In this document: in pieces, positions 23,596 to 35,771 of the stretch
Numbering within the stretch: the first letter of the stretch is position 1
How the letters are laid out: every line of letters starts with the position of its first letter
Assembly: GCF_000699445.3 (NCBI RefSeq)
Contig: NC_067202.1
Span: 15,343,924-15,407,923, forward strand
Direction: 5' to 3'
DNA length: 64,000 nucleotides
Source of the DNA: Schistosoma haematobium
Taxonomy: Eukaryota > Platyhelminthes > Trematoda > Strigeidida > Schistosomatidae
Made by a program: the position numbers and the translations under genes
The notes under the pieces: model-generated
Database searches by the model: none
What the model was told of the DNA's origin: nothing
What the model saw: only the letters and a program-made list of their open reading frames with translations

Positions 23596-24102
23596 AGACT
23601 AATAACAAACTTGTTCATTTACCAACTGGGGAAAAGCTTTAAAATAGAGTACAGAAGTGCTGTCTCAATGTGACCGGTGAAACACGGTTTTCCATTCTGT
23701 AGTAACAGTTGGAATATTTTCACAAGTTTTATTATCCCCTAATCATTTACTCAAGAAGTAATGTTTCGTCCCACTTGTTTTGTCCGGGTTGGAAAACTTA
23801 ACTATAAAGTATTTTGATGTTATGTATCACTCGATTTTCTCCCTAAATATTTAGCAATAATTCTTTATTGTAATACCAAGAAACAAGACTTACTCGTCTT
23901 TGGTAAGTAAATATTTATGGCATGACTGACTACAACGATAGGTTTTTCTGTAACATCAGGTTCAGATCACCTAGAGTAGGTAAGTTTGTGTGGCTTTTTA
24001 AATAATCGGTCAGTTGTATAAACAACGTAAAATCTATGATATAAGGTTTCATTTGTGTCCTTGCATTCAAACTTAATTTAGTACGTTTTACTTGTCATGT
24101 AG

Positions 24103-24163
24103 CCATGGAAAACTCAAACGGGACCAAGGGGAACTCATGGATGATGCTGTAAAACTTGCTGCT
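24103..24163 (+). CDS. Possible small upstream exon of the USF-like gene
   Basis: A 61-nt open segment bounded by an acceptor (CATGTAG) and a strong donor (GTGAGT at 24164). After one base completing an upstream codon it reads HGKLKRDQGELMDDAVKLAA. It ends in phase 0, which is exactly what the exon at 26164 needs. The charged, helix-like sequence differs from surrounding DNA. There is no start codon in this frame, so a further upstream exon would be required. Only transcript data could settle it. Confidence 0.45.
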
Positions 24164-25439
24164 GTGAGTTAATTTTGATTTTATTCCAACCATATATTAA
24201 TTACTTTTTGAGCTCATTTTGTGTTAATATATTTCTGACCTAATAAGCAGTCCAACTAAATTCAATTTCGTATTTCATAGCTGAGTACTCAAACCTCCAA
24301 AAAATGGTTCATAAAAATAGAAATAACCACTCGATTTCTAACAGTTCAGTTAACTAGATAAATATCGTGTTAAATTAAGATCACTGATTAACAGTAGATG
24401 GTTCCAAATAGTTCAATGAGTTAGGCGAATCAACCGTTATTTTCCCTATTTATGTACAATTATTACAGACTCAATATCGTTCCATTATGTAAACTCGTCT
24501 GACGGTGCTCTTTATAGATCACTGCATTTGGATATTTATCTGCAGTTATACCACTGGGATCTTAGTAAATGCTCTCCGGTAGTGCGTCAGAAATCTGTTC
24601 ATATTCATCGTTGTTTGTTATCTTAAAACTGACAAAACTGATTCTTCGGTAGCCACATCAGTTCCTTTTTAGGAAATCTAGAATAAATCAAAGTCTTTTA
24701 ACAATTCATCTTATAGACATGGGGGTAGATTAGTTGATTAGTACGTAACCTCATTTGTTATTTATTCTCGAATCCATTTTTGTGATGCAATCTTTTCTAT
24801 CTACCTATAGACATATATTTTCTAAATAACTATATATACGAGTGTACAGCTTAAGTAAATGATTTCGTCGAAAAGAAAATTTTCTTTGCTGATTTCTCTT
24901 TTTCGTATTCAATGACGCGATGGGTTATTTTAATTATTTTTTGCTTCATTTGTTTCTCACCAAATATTTGATCATGTGGTTCGACTAGGGAATTTCTAGC
25001 TAGTCATTATTGTCTCAGGTTGTACATTGGCCTACTGATTTTTATGAACAACTCTATATATACAGCCGCCCATCTGGAGGCGTGATGGCATATGAAGTAG
25101 GTTAGAATAAATCCAAAAGATTTCAGACCAGTTTATAAAATCATGGACTGTTGGACTAAAACCTGTTGGTAAATGCGGGCTATCTTGTTATGATCCGGGC
25201 AATGACTGATTATTCGTTGAGTACATTGGATGGCATGACTTAGAAACTATTGCAGTAACACATACATGCACTCTTTATTTTTCTTTAGATATTGAGTTCC
25301 CATATTTCTTCATAGTTATCTTTTTTAACCATGTTCTCGATGTTTATTATTGTTTATGCTACTATTATTTCGAATCTTTTGTTACTCATCTTATTAGTTT
25401 CATCTCTTTGTTCCGATATGGTGTGAGTCGAGTTAGCAT
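24164..25439. other. Probable intron, no features
   Basis: AT-rich with no exon-like or transposon-like signal. Confidence 0.35.
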
Positions 25440-25985
25440 TTGTGCTAGGCTAGCCCCCAAATGCCCTGGTACGGCCGAGAGTGGGGAGAGTCCGCCCTCC
25501 CTCTCCAAATGCTCTCACATGGCCAAGCGTATATAGCCTCTGCCAGGGAAGTCCTACTCATCGCCTTCTCGTGGCGGGGGTGTTGTTTACGAAATTGGGA
25601 GGACGAAAAGCAAATGTCCGGCTCAGGGTTTAACCGGGTTGGTAGACATGGTGGATTTATCTAGGGGAGTTAGAAAACCTTCATTCCAAACCAATGGTGC
25701 ACATGGGCTCCAGTATCCTGCGGGAACAAATGGCGTATGAACCAATCGTTGATCACCGGCTACCATGGGATTGCATCTCCTCACGATGCTCCACTGCCTT
25801 GTGGATCAGACCTTCAGGTCGAAGGCTCGGGGTGTGGCCCCCTAAGAAAACCACCTGCTTCGGTTTGGGCACCCTGGCAGTATCACAGCCCTTACACATA
25901 TCAAATGAGATTTGTGTGGCCCATATGTATTTGGTGCCTCCTTGTACCAATATCTATATGTTAAAATAAAATAATAAAATAAGCT
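25440..25985 (+). mobile_element. Non-autonomous retroposon family J, full-looking copy
   Basis: A roughly 540-bp interspersed repeat ending in (TAAAA)n-like sequence. Its landmarks recur elsewhere in the window: AAATTGGGAGGACGAAAA, the ACCAATGGTGCACATGGG block, CCGGCTACCATGGGA, and TTGTACCAATAT before the A-rich tail. Copies: 31320-31865, 42125-42610 (-), 48179-48810, 53395-53900 (-), 59205-59370. Frames inside are not shared between copies, so it is treated as non-coding. I do not know its published name. Confidence 0.75.
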
Positions 25986-26163
25986 ATTCATTGATTATTA
26001 GTCATACTATTCATTTGAGTAGGTAGACCCATTAGATTTTTTATCAGATTGTTATTCCTCTCTAAATATATCATTTTTTCATGTGATGTTTTCCAATATG
26101 GATCTGGATTTGGTGATAGCTTCCGTTGTTCCTATTAAATATTCGGTGCCTTTTACTTTTTAG

Positions 26164-26851
26164 ATTAAAATTTCACGACAGTCACAACCACCAGATTCAG
26201 ATGGTCTAACTGTAATAAACACATGTGAAACAAACGCCATGAGTGTTTTACCTCGTCTACTTCGAACTATGACAAACAGAAATTCTCAGACAGCTAATGA
26301 TAATCGATCTGCCGTTGAAAATAATCAAATCTCAAATGGTGAATTATGCTTTTCAGTGTCTGTCCCTGGACCAACTGTCAATGATAGTGATTCTTCATCT
26401 TCTTCCTCTTCTTTTATGTCAACTCCATCTTCCGGTTCATCATTGATTTCATTTCTTTCTCCTGGACATTTAGGACCTGTTGCTGCTATGGCCGCTGTAG
26501 CGTTGTCAACTGCTGTAACTACAATGTCCGTAAATGATATTCAAGAATCTTCAGGTCTAGTAACTTTAGCAACTGCTAGTAGCCTAATTGAAAAAGAATG
26601 GCGTGCACGTGCTTCGGTTGTTAATACTAATGAAAGTATAAATAATGCAAAAGAAAATGCTGAAACTACACTTACTGTCCAACATCATACTGATTTATTA
26701 ACATCTACTATTCAAGGAAATATGGATAGAAATCAACAATTCTCTTTGGATGGTTCACCACCTTTAGTAATTGGTGCTTTAAATACTTCATCATCACAGT
26801 CCTTATTAAATGAATCGACCCCAGTGACTAGAGCTGTGTTGAACGTTCAAA
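26164..26851 (+). CDS. USF-like bHLH-ZIP factor, N-terminal exon (disordered)
   Basis: The acceptor CTTTTTAG ends at 26163 and the donor GTAAGG starts at 26852 (phase 1). The frame is open from 26164: IKISRQSQPPDSDGL leads into the ATG at 26239, then Ser/Thr/Asn-rich sequence with a run of 10 Ser (near 26394-26415) and an Ala-rich segment (VAAMAAVALSTAVT). No folded domain. Long activation-type low-complexity regions are usual in flatworm transcription factors, while vertebrate USF proteins are only about 310-346 residues. The true start may be the ATG at 26239 or lie in an upstream exon. Confidence 0.85.
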
Positions 26852-27326
26852 GTAAGGAATTCTTCATGTTACTTTGTGGAAATCTCTTGTATCAATGCAT
26901 TTCTTATTTACTATTTTGTAAACGATAGTCCACAAAGGCGTGTACCTTGATGATTCAAACAAATAACAACTACTGTGTGGTCCGTTGTCCCAAAGTAATG
27001 GTATTTTCTAACAGATTTATGTACTTCTGAATTACTGTAACAATCCTAAGATAATTTTTGTTCATCGGTAAGCTTTACTAGTCTCAGATTGTCTCACAAA
27101 CTCGTCAACTTTTTAAGTCTGTAAATTCTCTTTGACCTTGCAATAGACAATAGGTGTTTTGTCTTGGGAAAGATTTGATCCGGCTGGCCAGTGAGCAATG
27201 TTAATCTGTTTTAAACAGATGTTTTAATATATAGCTCAGTGTTATATGTTTACATCACAAAAATAATAACAGTCATTTGGAATGAGATACTTATTATATT
27301 ATCAGTTATATACTTGGTTAAAAGAC

Positions 27327-30300
27327 CCCAACCGAAGCTGCTACCTTGACGTGGTGGTCGGGCTTGCCTATCGTGATGACCCAACCGAGCTATATTGACT
27401 GGAACATATGTTCCTGTAGGTTCTACCATGCCAGGCAGGTCGATTGGAGAACAGTAAGACTAAAAGCAGCAACTCAAGGTCTGAGGGCAAAGTCGTACTG
27501 CTAACTGTAGAGGGGTGTGACAACAATAAGGTGTTTCCCTCAGACAACCAGCATGACAGCGATGCTGCCTTCCCACAAGGAGGGGTGGGGCTAGATAAGG
27601 TCAACCCTAAAGATGTCACACCTCGCCTTACCTCACGGATTTCCGTCTCCGGCGGTAAGGCCCTTTGAAGAACGGAGCTAACACGTCAAAAACCTCCCAC
27701 GGAAAGGCCGTGCGCGACCGGCCTCAAGCAGTTGTCCCTTGGGCTCTGCAGTTACGCTCCCAGGTCGTTAAGGCCAACACTAATCCAATTTCCTTTTCAG
27801 GTACCTCCAGAAGAACCCTTCCACGGTGTGGGCAGCCGGGAAGTGATATCAGCCCTCACACCCGTAACAGCACACGAGACCAAGTTGGTCACATTCAAAT
27901 CCTTTCTACACCTCATAATACCTCTCTTATCTCCATGACTAACCCTTCTCACGTCCCTTTATCACCTCGCGCTGCTAATGCAACGATTCGGATACGCGGA
28001 ACGTTATTCCTGGTCTCCTGAAACCACGCTCTAAACTACACGTAGGAGCTTTTAACGTCCGAACACCGTGCCAAATAGGACAAAAAACATTCCTGGCTAG
28101 AACTTTAGAATCCCGCTCCATCGATGTGTGCTGCGTCTCCGAAACGTGTATGCAGGATCCGAGTAGCGTCATTCATTTGACCTCACCATGCCAAAATAAA
28201 GAACCAACTCGATTCACATTTCGTCTATCTGGAAGCCCTGATTCTGCTTCCCGTGGCCTCGCCGGCGTAGGTATAGCATTGAGTCCTAGGGCAGAACTAG
28301 CTCTCTTAGAGTGGATCCCAGTAGACAGTCGCTTGTGCACTGTCCGACTGAACGGAACAGTAAGGATCCGATAAGATAGGGACACTCGTCGTTGCCTCTT
28401 CGTTGTCTCTGCCTATTCTCCCACTGACTGCAGCTCAGATGATGCAAAAGATGAGTTTTACAGGAAGCTCTCCGACCTCCGAAAAGCTAGGCGCTCTGAT
28501 GTAATAATAGTGGCCGGTGACTTTAATGCTCAAGTAGGTGAACTAAGCGATAGGGAAAGACACCTGGGTGGATCTTATAGTATCGTGGCCCAACGAACAG
28601 ATAATGGCGACCGTCTGTTGCAGCTATGCTCAGATAACCGCCTGTTCCTTGCAAATACTAACTTTAAGCATAAGGAGAAACCTCTTCTAACATGGCGACT
28701 CCTAATTCGTCCCAACGTTGGACCCAGATAGATCACATCGCTATCAGCCACCTATGGAGGGGCTCGATAGGAGACTGTCGCTCATTTTGGAGCACATGCT
28801 TAGATTCAGATCATGCTCTAGTGCGAACGCGTATTTGCCTGCGTCTTACTGGACGTAGGAAAGACGCTGCAAGGAAACCTCTTAGGGTCCTACTTAATGA
28901 TAGTCAAGCTAAGAGTATATTTCAGGAACAACTAGAAAAACAGTTAGGCAGCCATGTATGTGATTCCCACCCCGAGGCAGCATGGAATGATATTCGAAAA
29001 GCTGTGGAAACAGCAGTGATATCTGCTAGTACGGTAAACCAGAAGGTTAGGGAGCAACACTGGATCTCAGCAGCATCTATCGCACTGATAGATGCTCGGA
29101 AACTCATTCCACCTGGCTCTGAACATAATAAAGAGCGGAGTCAACTTAAGCGCAAGCTGACAAGAAGTCTACGCAATGATCGTGAACAGTGGTGGGTAGC
29201 GAAAGCGAGAGAGATGGAAAAGGCAGCGGCAATAGGTAATAGCAGACAATTGTTCAGACTTGGTAAGGAAACCGGTATTAGGAAACCGACTGTTAGTGAA
29301 ACACTCTCAGAGAAAGATGGACATATTATACATTCTCAATCCAAGAGATTGGATCGTTGGGTAGAACACTTTAGGGATCAGTTCAACTGGCCTTCATCCA
29401 CACTTCGGTTTCCCACAATCTCCAGTCAACCTGAATGGCGAGTTAATGTAGGTCCTCCGTCTCTTTACGAAGTTGAAAAAGCCATAGGAAATCTGAAGCG
29501 AGGGAGAGCAGCAGGCCCTGACAGGTTTACTCCTGAGGTTTTTAAGGATGGTGGTTCAGTATTAGCAGTGAGATTAACTGAGGTCTTAGGTAGAATTTGG
29601 GAACTGGACGCAATCCCATCTGACTGGTCTCAATCACTGATTGTGCCAGTCTATAAGAAAGGACAAAAGTCCTCTTGTGACAATCACAGGGGAATCAGTT
29701 TGACAAATATAGTGTCTGAAATATTAGCTTCAATAATACTTCGACGCCTAACTAAAGCTCGTGAAGAACAGACTAGAGAAAATCAGGCTGGTTTTCGACC
29801 TGCACGTGATTGTATAGATCATATATTCACACTACGTCAGGTCCTAGAACACAGACACACATTCAGACGCCCCACAATGGTGGTATTTCTCGACCTTAAG
29901 GCGGCATTCGACTCTGTTGATCGTAAGGTTCTATGGCAGTGTTTGTCACTGAAAGGAGTACCAAAGAAGTACATTAACCTTATAAAGGCTCTCTACTCGA
30001 ACACAACTGGTCGAGTGAGAGCTTATGGCGAACTGTTATCAGAATTGATTACCTCAAGTGGTGTTCGTCAGGGCCATCCACTCTCTCCATTCTTGTTCAA
30101 CTTTGTCGTCGACGTACTTTTGGAGATAACACTTTCCTCGTCTGACTTTCCAGGGGTTGAACTTCTACCAAGAGATTCACTTGTTGACTTGGAATATGCC
30201 GATGACATAGTTTTATTTAGTGAAGACGCTGACAAAATGCAGAGTCTTCTGATCACTAAGCAACAATGCAAGCATGTTCGGGATGCGATTCTCCCCCTCG

Positions 30301-31257
30301 AAATGCAAAATGTTGCTTCAGGATTGGGCTGCATTGACACCCGAACTAATGATAGGGAGTGAAGTAGTTGAGCGTGTCGACCGCTTCACTTATCTTGGAA
30401 GTCTCATCAGCCCTTGTGGTGTGGTGTGTGACGAAATCTCATCACGGATACAGAAGACTCGACTAGCTTGCTTTTGCCAACTTGCGTCATTTATGGCGTA
30501 GGCGAGATATTCGTCTACCAACCAAAGGAGGTGTTTACTGCGCAGCAGTTCGTTCCGTCCTACTTTATGGCAGTGAAACATGGCCGGTAAGAGTAGAGAA
30601 TATTCGTAGCTTACTAGTATTTTATCATAGGTGTCTTCGAAATATTGCCCGTATATTCTGGGACCATCGAGTAAGTAATGCAGTTGTTCGTGAAACGGGT
30701 ACTAGGTAAGGATGGCAAATCAATTGATGAAGTAGTGAAACTTCAGTTGAGATGGCTGGGAGATGTGTTACGTATGCCCAACCATCGACTGCCTCGATGT
30801 GCGATGTTTTGTTGTGTAGGACTAGATTGGAAGAATGCTAGGGGCGGTCAGACCAAAACATGGCACAAGTCCATGAAGTCACTGACAAGTGGACTGAGTC
30901 ATATTGGTAGGTGTAGACTACCTGGTTGGGGACCGCGAGATGATAGCAACCGATGGTTAGAGACCCTGAATGACATAGCTCAAAATCGTTTGCAATTGTT
31001 CAGTTGCATCCACTTTGTGTTCTCCCAAATTCTAATCTTCTGAATTCTCCATATTTTTTTCTCTTTCCAAATTTATTTCACTGGATTATACTCCTTGAAT
31101 AACACCTTCAAACCCTAATTTTTCTGATTTCAGCTTATAATTTTACTACATGTAGCACCACGGGACTTGACTCGATAACTGCATCTCTGTGCTAATGTGG
31201 TGTGGCAACTCGAACTGATGTACGTACGTACGAAGTTGCACGTTGTTACTGACTGAC
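27327..31257 (+). mobile_element. Full-length RTE-type LINE with target-site duplication
   Basis: It is bounded by the 12-bp direct repeat TGGTTAAAAGAC (27315-27326 and 31258-31269) and has a TGAC-repeat tail (TGACTGAC just before 31258). The 5' end begins CCCAACCGAAGCTGCTACC. The empty site survives in the inverted relative at 53395-54140, which reads straight through TTGGTTAAAAGACTTGG. Coding parts: a leader region (27440-28020), endonuclease (28050-28840), RT (to 30260), C-terminal region (30274-31043). Inactivated by a TAA at about 28372, a 1-nt deletion near 28702 and a 2-nt deletion near 30255. Confidence 0.93.
28692..30362 (+). pseudogene. RTE endonuclease end plus reverse transcriptase
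   Basis: A 556-codon frame with TQIDHIAISHLWRG, SDHALV, RGRAAGPD, FLDLKAAFDS, SGVRQGHPLSPFLF and EYADDIVLF. The upstream endonuclease half (GDFNAQVG) is in the neighbouring frame ending at 28731, owing to the loss of one C relative to the copy at 11620-13473. The RT itself looks intact. The 2-nt loss after LLIT shifts the C-terminal region out of frame. Confidence 0.9.
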
Positions 31258-31319
31258 TGGTTAAAAGACTTGGTAACGGTTATACCTCACTGTATGACGT
31301 ACCCCAACAAGCACTGAAC

Positions 31320-31865
31320 ATTGACTTATACCTTCTTTTAAGTTACTCTCCAAGATTCTATAAATACCCCAGATGGGTGAGGGTAAGGAGAGCCCCCACC
31401 ACAAATGTCCTCATGTGACCACGCATTTATTAGCCACTGTCAGAGGAGTCCTCCAGACTGCATTATCAAGTGAGGAGGGGTGTTGCCTAAGGAATTGAGA
31501 GGACGAAAACAGGATGTTCGGCTTTTAAACTGGGTGAGTGTAAACGGATGATCCACCTAAATGAGTTAGAAAACCCTGATTCCAAACCAATGGTGCACAT
31601 GGGTTTCAGGATGCCGAGGCAACAAAAGGTGTATGAACCTGTTGTTGGTCACCGGCTACCATGGGACTGCATCTCCCAACGTTGTTTCATTGCTTTTTTG
31701 ATTAGATTGCTAGAGGAGTGGCTCCCTAAGTAGTCCAGCTGCTTCCATTGGTGCTTCTGGCGAGTATCCCAGGCCACACGCAAGCTCAATGATTTGTATG
31801 GCGTACATATATTGTTGTGCCCCTTTGTGTTAATGTTTGTGCTTAAGAAAATAGATAAATAAAGA
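31320..31865 (+). mobile_element. Family J retroposon copy
   Basis: Same landmarks as 25440-25985: GAGAGGACGAAAACAGG, CCAATGGTGCACATGGG, CCGGCTACCATGGGA, and a TAGATAAATAAAG end. Together with 27180-27326 it forms an inverted duplicate of 53395-54140, apart from the RTE inserted at 27327. Confidence 0.75.
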
Positions 31866-32103
31866 TTCATTTTTATGGTAGCAATATCGTTCACGTTTAG
31901 TTTGTTAGGATTGGTGAATTTAATTGGTGAATGTAATACTTACTGACTGAGTTGGTAGTATAATAATTATTCTCGGGCAAATGGGTGGTTCCTACCAAAT
32001 GAAGTTTTTATTTCAGTGTCATAAATGATATTCATTAGGTTTGTTTTAAACGCTCATAGCTCTCATAAAGAGGTTACTACTAAATTCTACATATTTTTCA
32101 CAG

Positions 32104-32501
32104 GTTTAGCGGCTTTTATTCGTGAAACTCAGAAACAATGCTCCATATCCAGTCCAACCCCATCTATTGAACTGCCTCTAACGTCAGTTTTCCCTCTTCA
32201 AACTGAAACAAAATTAACTTCTTCGTGTTCTGTCAGGCAAGTTGCTTCACCTTCCTATCTTTTACCTGCTGCATCCACTCCATCTTTTCTACCAATGACT
32301 CCGGTCCCACAAAATCTTCCAACCGTTTTAGAACAGCCTTTACATTCAGAATCAGTAGCAGTAAATCATAATACTCATCCATCACCACCTATTCAATCAA
32401 CTGCATTCATATCTTTACAACCTGCACCAGGTTCTTTAATTAGTCCTTCTGATTTACAACAGCTTGTAGCAAGTGGGGAATTCATGTCCTCAGCAGCTCG
32501 G
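32104..32501 (+). CDS. USF-like factor, second secure exon (disordered)
   Basis: The acceptor TTTTCACAG ends at 32103 and the donor GTAAGT starts at 32502. It joins at phase 1 (AGT, Ser) and continues LAAFIRETQKQCSISS. The exon is Pro/Ser/Thr-rich and ends SSAAR in phase 0. There are no catalytic or DNA-binding motifs. Joining is supported by phase and by the open frame continuing across both junctions. Confidence 0.85.
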
Positions 32502-32985
32502 GTAAGTTCATCTCTTATATAATCAAAAATATATTATATAGAAATATCTAAATGTCACTGTAATACCGCGTTACCACTTCATACTTCGATCCTAAGCATA
32601 GAGTTGTTTTAAAAAATTTTCAATCAAATATTATCACTGCTCAAGTTTAACTAGACGTTGTTTCATACACTTCTGACAATCAATTTTCATTGAATATTCG
32701 TTTTGTTATAGTTTGAGAACATCTCTTGAGTTTTCTTAGTATTGAACTTAGTTTCTTCGTCTTTCAGTTAGGGTATATTTTGTGGTCTAGTTGCTAATTT
32801 ATTGTTCACCAAATTTTAGTTGTTTTGGAATATACATTGACCAGAAATGATATTGGTACGTGGTCATTACTGTTTATCATCTAGTTAGTATTATAGCGCA
32901 AAACGGATTATGACTTCTTTTCCAGTCTCATATTTCAGTTAAATTCACTATCATCTATCATACGCAACGTAGAACCTCTTACACA
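32502..32985. other. Intron sequence without features
   Basis: AT-rich. Nothing recognisable before the old RTE tail that follows. Confidence 0.4.
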
Positions 32986-32989
32986 TGTG

Positions 32990-33242
32990 TATTAATTCTA
33001 TTTGTCATACCACATTGACACAGCGAGATAAAATTATTTTAAGACAACCTGACTGAGTGGGAGTAGCAACAGTATCAGTAGTGTTAGTAGAAAATATATA
33101 GTATAGAAAAAGAAATAAGGTATGAGGAGATTTCGGGACTCATATTCCTAAAGAAGACAAGAAGTCAATACATGTGCACAGTTGTGAACGATTTTGAACT
33201 ATATCACCTGAATTCTCTAACCACTTGTTACGGTAATTGCGT
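32990..33242 (-). mobile_element. Old RTE 3' end, left half of a split copy
   Basis: On the - strand this resembles the 3' UTR of the RTE copies. It stops at the insertion point of the younger element. Its remainder resumes at 37178. Confidence 0.65.
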
Positions 33243-34130
33243 GTCAGTCAGTCAGTCAGTCAGCTGCAACGTAGGACCAGGCACATATGTGCATCGGTCC
33301 AGGTTGCCATACCGCACCAGCACAACAAGATGAACACTGGATTCATAGCAGTGGTTAGGTCAAAGGTGGTAATATATAAAAGAAAGATTGCATATAAGGA
33401 TATAGTACAAGGAGAAAGAATTGGTTCGTAGAAAGAAAGATATGAAGTGATTTTAATCTCTTAGTTTAAGGGAAGACAGGGACTGTATACACCGACGCCA
33501 TTGTGATCGATTCTGAGCCGTGTCACCAAGAGTCTCCAACCATTGGTTACGATAGTCACGCGGACCCCAACCAAGTAGTCTGCATCCACCAACATGGCTC
33601 AGACTAGAAGTTAGTGACTTCAAGCACTGATGCCACGTTTTGGTTTGGCCGCCCCTAACTTTCTTCCAACCATCTCCAATACCGGATAGCATTGCACGTC
33701 GTGGTAATCGGTGTTCAGGCATACGTAACACGTGGCTCAACCATCTCAGTCGATGAAGATTCACAACCTCATCAACTGATTACCATCATAACCTAATACC
33801 CTGCGTCTAACCTCACTATTACTATCCCGGTGATCCCAGCAGACGCCAGCAATATTTCTAAGGCATCTGTGGTCAAATACTAATAGCTTACGAGTGTCTT
33901 CTACTCTTAATGGCCATGTTTCGCTGCCGTAAAGTAAAACAGAACGGACTGCCGCGCAGTATACTCGTCCTTTTATTGATAGACGGATATCTCGCCTTCG
34001 CCATAGGTGGCGCAAGTTGGCAAAAGCCAAACGATCTTTTCGAATCCGTGCTGAGATTTCGTCAGACACCAACCCATTAGGGCTTATCAGACTTCCAAGA
34101 TAAGTGAAGCTGTCAACGCGTTCGACTACT

Positions 34131-35693
34131 TCACTCCCTATCCTTAGTTCTGGTGTTGACGCAGACCAGTCCTGAAGCAACAACTTGCATTTCGAGGGAG
34201 AGAAGCGCATTCCAAACATTCTGACATTGTTGCTTAGTGCTACCAAAAGACTTCATTTTGTCAGCGTCTTCACCAAACAGGACTATGTCATCTGCGTATT
34301 CTAAGTCGATAAGTGGACCTCCTGGATGGAGATCAATACCCGAGAACTCAGTCGACGAGAAAGTTATTTCCATCAGTAGATCTATGATGAAGTTAAACAA
34401 AAATGGGGAAAGTGGACAGCCTTGACGGACACCACTTGAGGTTGCAAAAGCAGATGACAGTTCACCATCAGTTCTGACTCGACTAGTAGTGTTCGAGTAA
34501 AGAGCCTTTACAAGGTTTATGTACTTCTGAGGTACGCCTTCCAATGACAGACACTGCCACAGAATCTCGCGGTCTACCGAGTCGAATGCTGCTTTTAAGT
34601 CGAGAAAGACCATCATTGTCGGACGCCGATAAGTATGCCTGTGTTCTAGAATCTGCCGAATGGTGAATATGTGGTCGATGCAGCCACGACCAGGTCTGAA
34701 GCCAGCGTGATTCTCTCGTGTTTGCAGTTCACGAGTCTTAGTTAGGCGTCTGATAATTATCGAGGCTAGTATTTTAGATATTATATTAGTTAAACTAATC
34801 CCTCTGTGGTTGTCACAGGATGATTTTAACCCTCTCTTATATATTGGGACGATAAGTGATTGTGGCCAGTTAGATGGGATAACGTCTAACTCCCAGATCT
34901 CAGCTAAAATATTAGTCAACCTAATCACTAAAATTGGACCACCATACTTGAAGACCTCTGGAGCCAATCCATCTGGACCAGCTGCCCTTCCTCGTTTCAG
35001 ATTAACTATAGCCTTTTGAACTTCAGCAAGAGTTGGGGGACCTACTTCAATGTTCCATTCACACTGTCTGGGAATGGAGGGTAGTTGTAGAGTCGCTGAA
35101 GGCCAGCTGAACTGTTCCCTAATGTGTTCCACCCATCGTTCTAAACGTCTGGACTGGGAGCAGATGGGAGTACCGTCTTTTTCCGAAATAATCTCACTTA
35201 CACTTGACTTATTAATTCCAGTTTCTTTTATTAGTCTGTAAAGCTGTCTTGTGTTCCCTATAGTCGCCGCCTTTTCCATCTCTTTTGCTTTCATTGCCCA
35301 CCACTGCTCACGGTCGTTTCTTAGACTTTTTCTTAACCTAGATCTGATTTGTTGTCGCTCTTCATCATGTTCGGAACCTGATGGGACGAGTTTGCGAGAA
35401 TCCATCAGTGTGATAGACTTTGGAGAAATCCATTGGTTCTTTGTAACTCTGTGGTTTAAGTCGCTAATAGATGTCACTGCTGTTTCCACAGCTGCTTGTA
35501 TGTCTTTCCAAGCAACATCTGGGTCAGCCTCGTCTTCAGAACTACCTAATTGTGACCTCAGTTGTTCTTGGAACCTACTTTTGGTTTTCTCGTTACTCAA
35601 CTCAGTTCTAACGGGTCTTTTTAATGTGGCTTTTTTGCGTCCAGTGAGGCGCAAGCAGATGCGCGCCCGTATGAGGGCGTGGTCGGAGTTCAA
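34131..35693 (-). pseudogene. RTE reverse transcriptase (520-codon frame)
   Basis: It starts at the endonuclease SDHALIRAR motif. RT motifs: RGRAAGPDGLAPEVF, NHRGISLTNI, FLDLKAAFDS (~364), SGVRQGCPLSPFLF (~421) and YADD (~466). The frame ends after ADKMKSF, where two bases are missing relative to the copy at 46200; the C-terminal region resumes at 34246 to 33761 and then 33764 to 33453. The C-terminal part has LLYGSETWPLRVEDTR and a DHRCLRNIAG segment. It is separated from the endonuclease frame by a nonsense codon where the other copies have Trp in NQRWTQIDH. Confidence 0.9.
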
Positions 35694-35771
35694 GCAGGTA
35701 CTCCAGAATGAGCGACAATCTTGTACCGACCCTCTCCAACGATGACTGATGGCAATATGGTCTATTTGAGT

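Larger units (their letters stand above)
26852..32103 (+). other. Intron of the USF-like gene (5.25 kb)
   Basis: GTAAGG...TTTTCACAG. It contains the full-length RTE at 27327-31257 and a family J copy at 31320-31865 into whose flank the RTE inserted. Confidence 0.8.

Noticed and set aside
25461..25969. Frames in family J repeat as a gene
   Set aside because: Other copies of the same repeat do not keep the frame; it recurs as an interspersed repeat with an A-rich tail.
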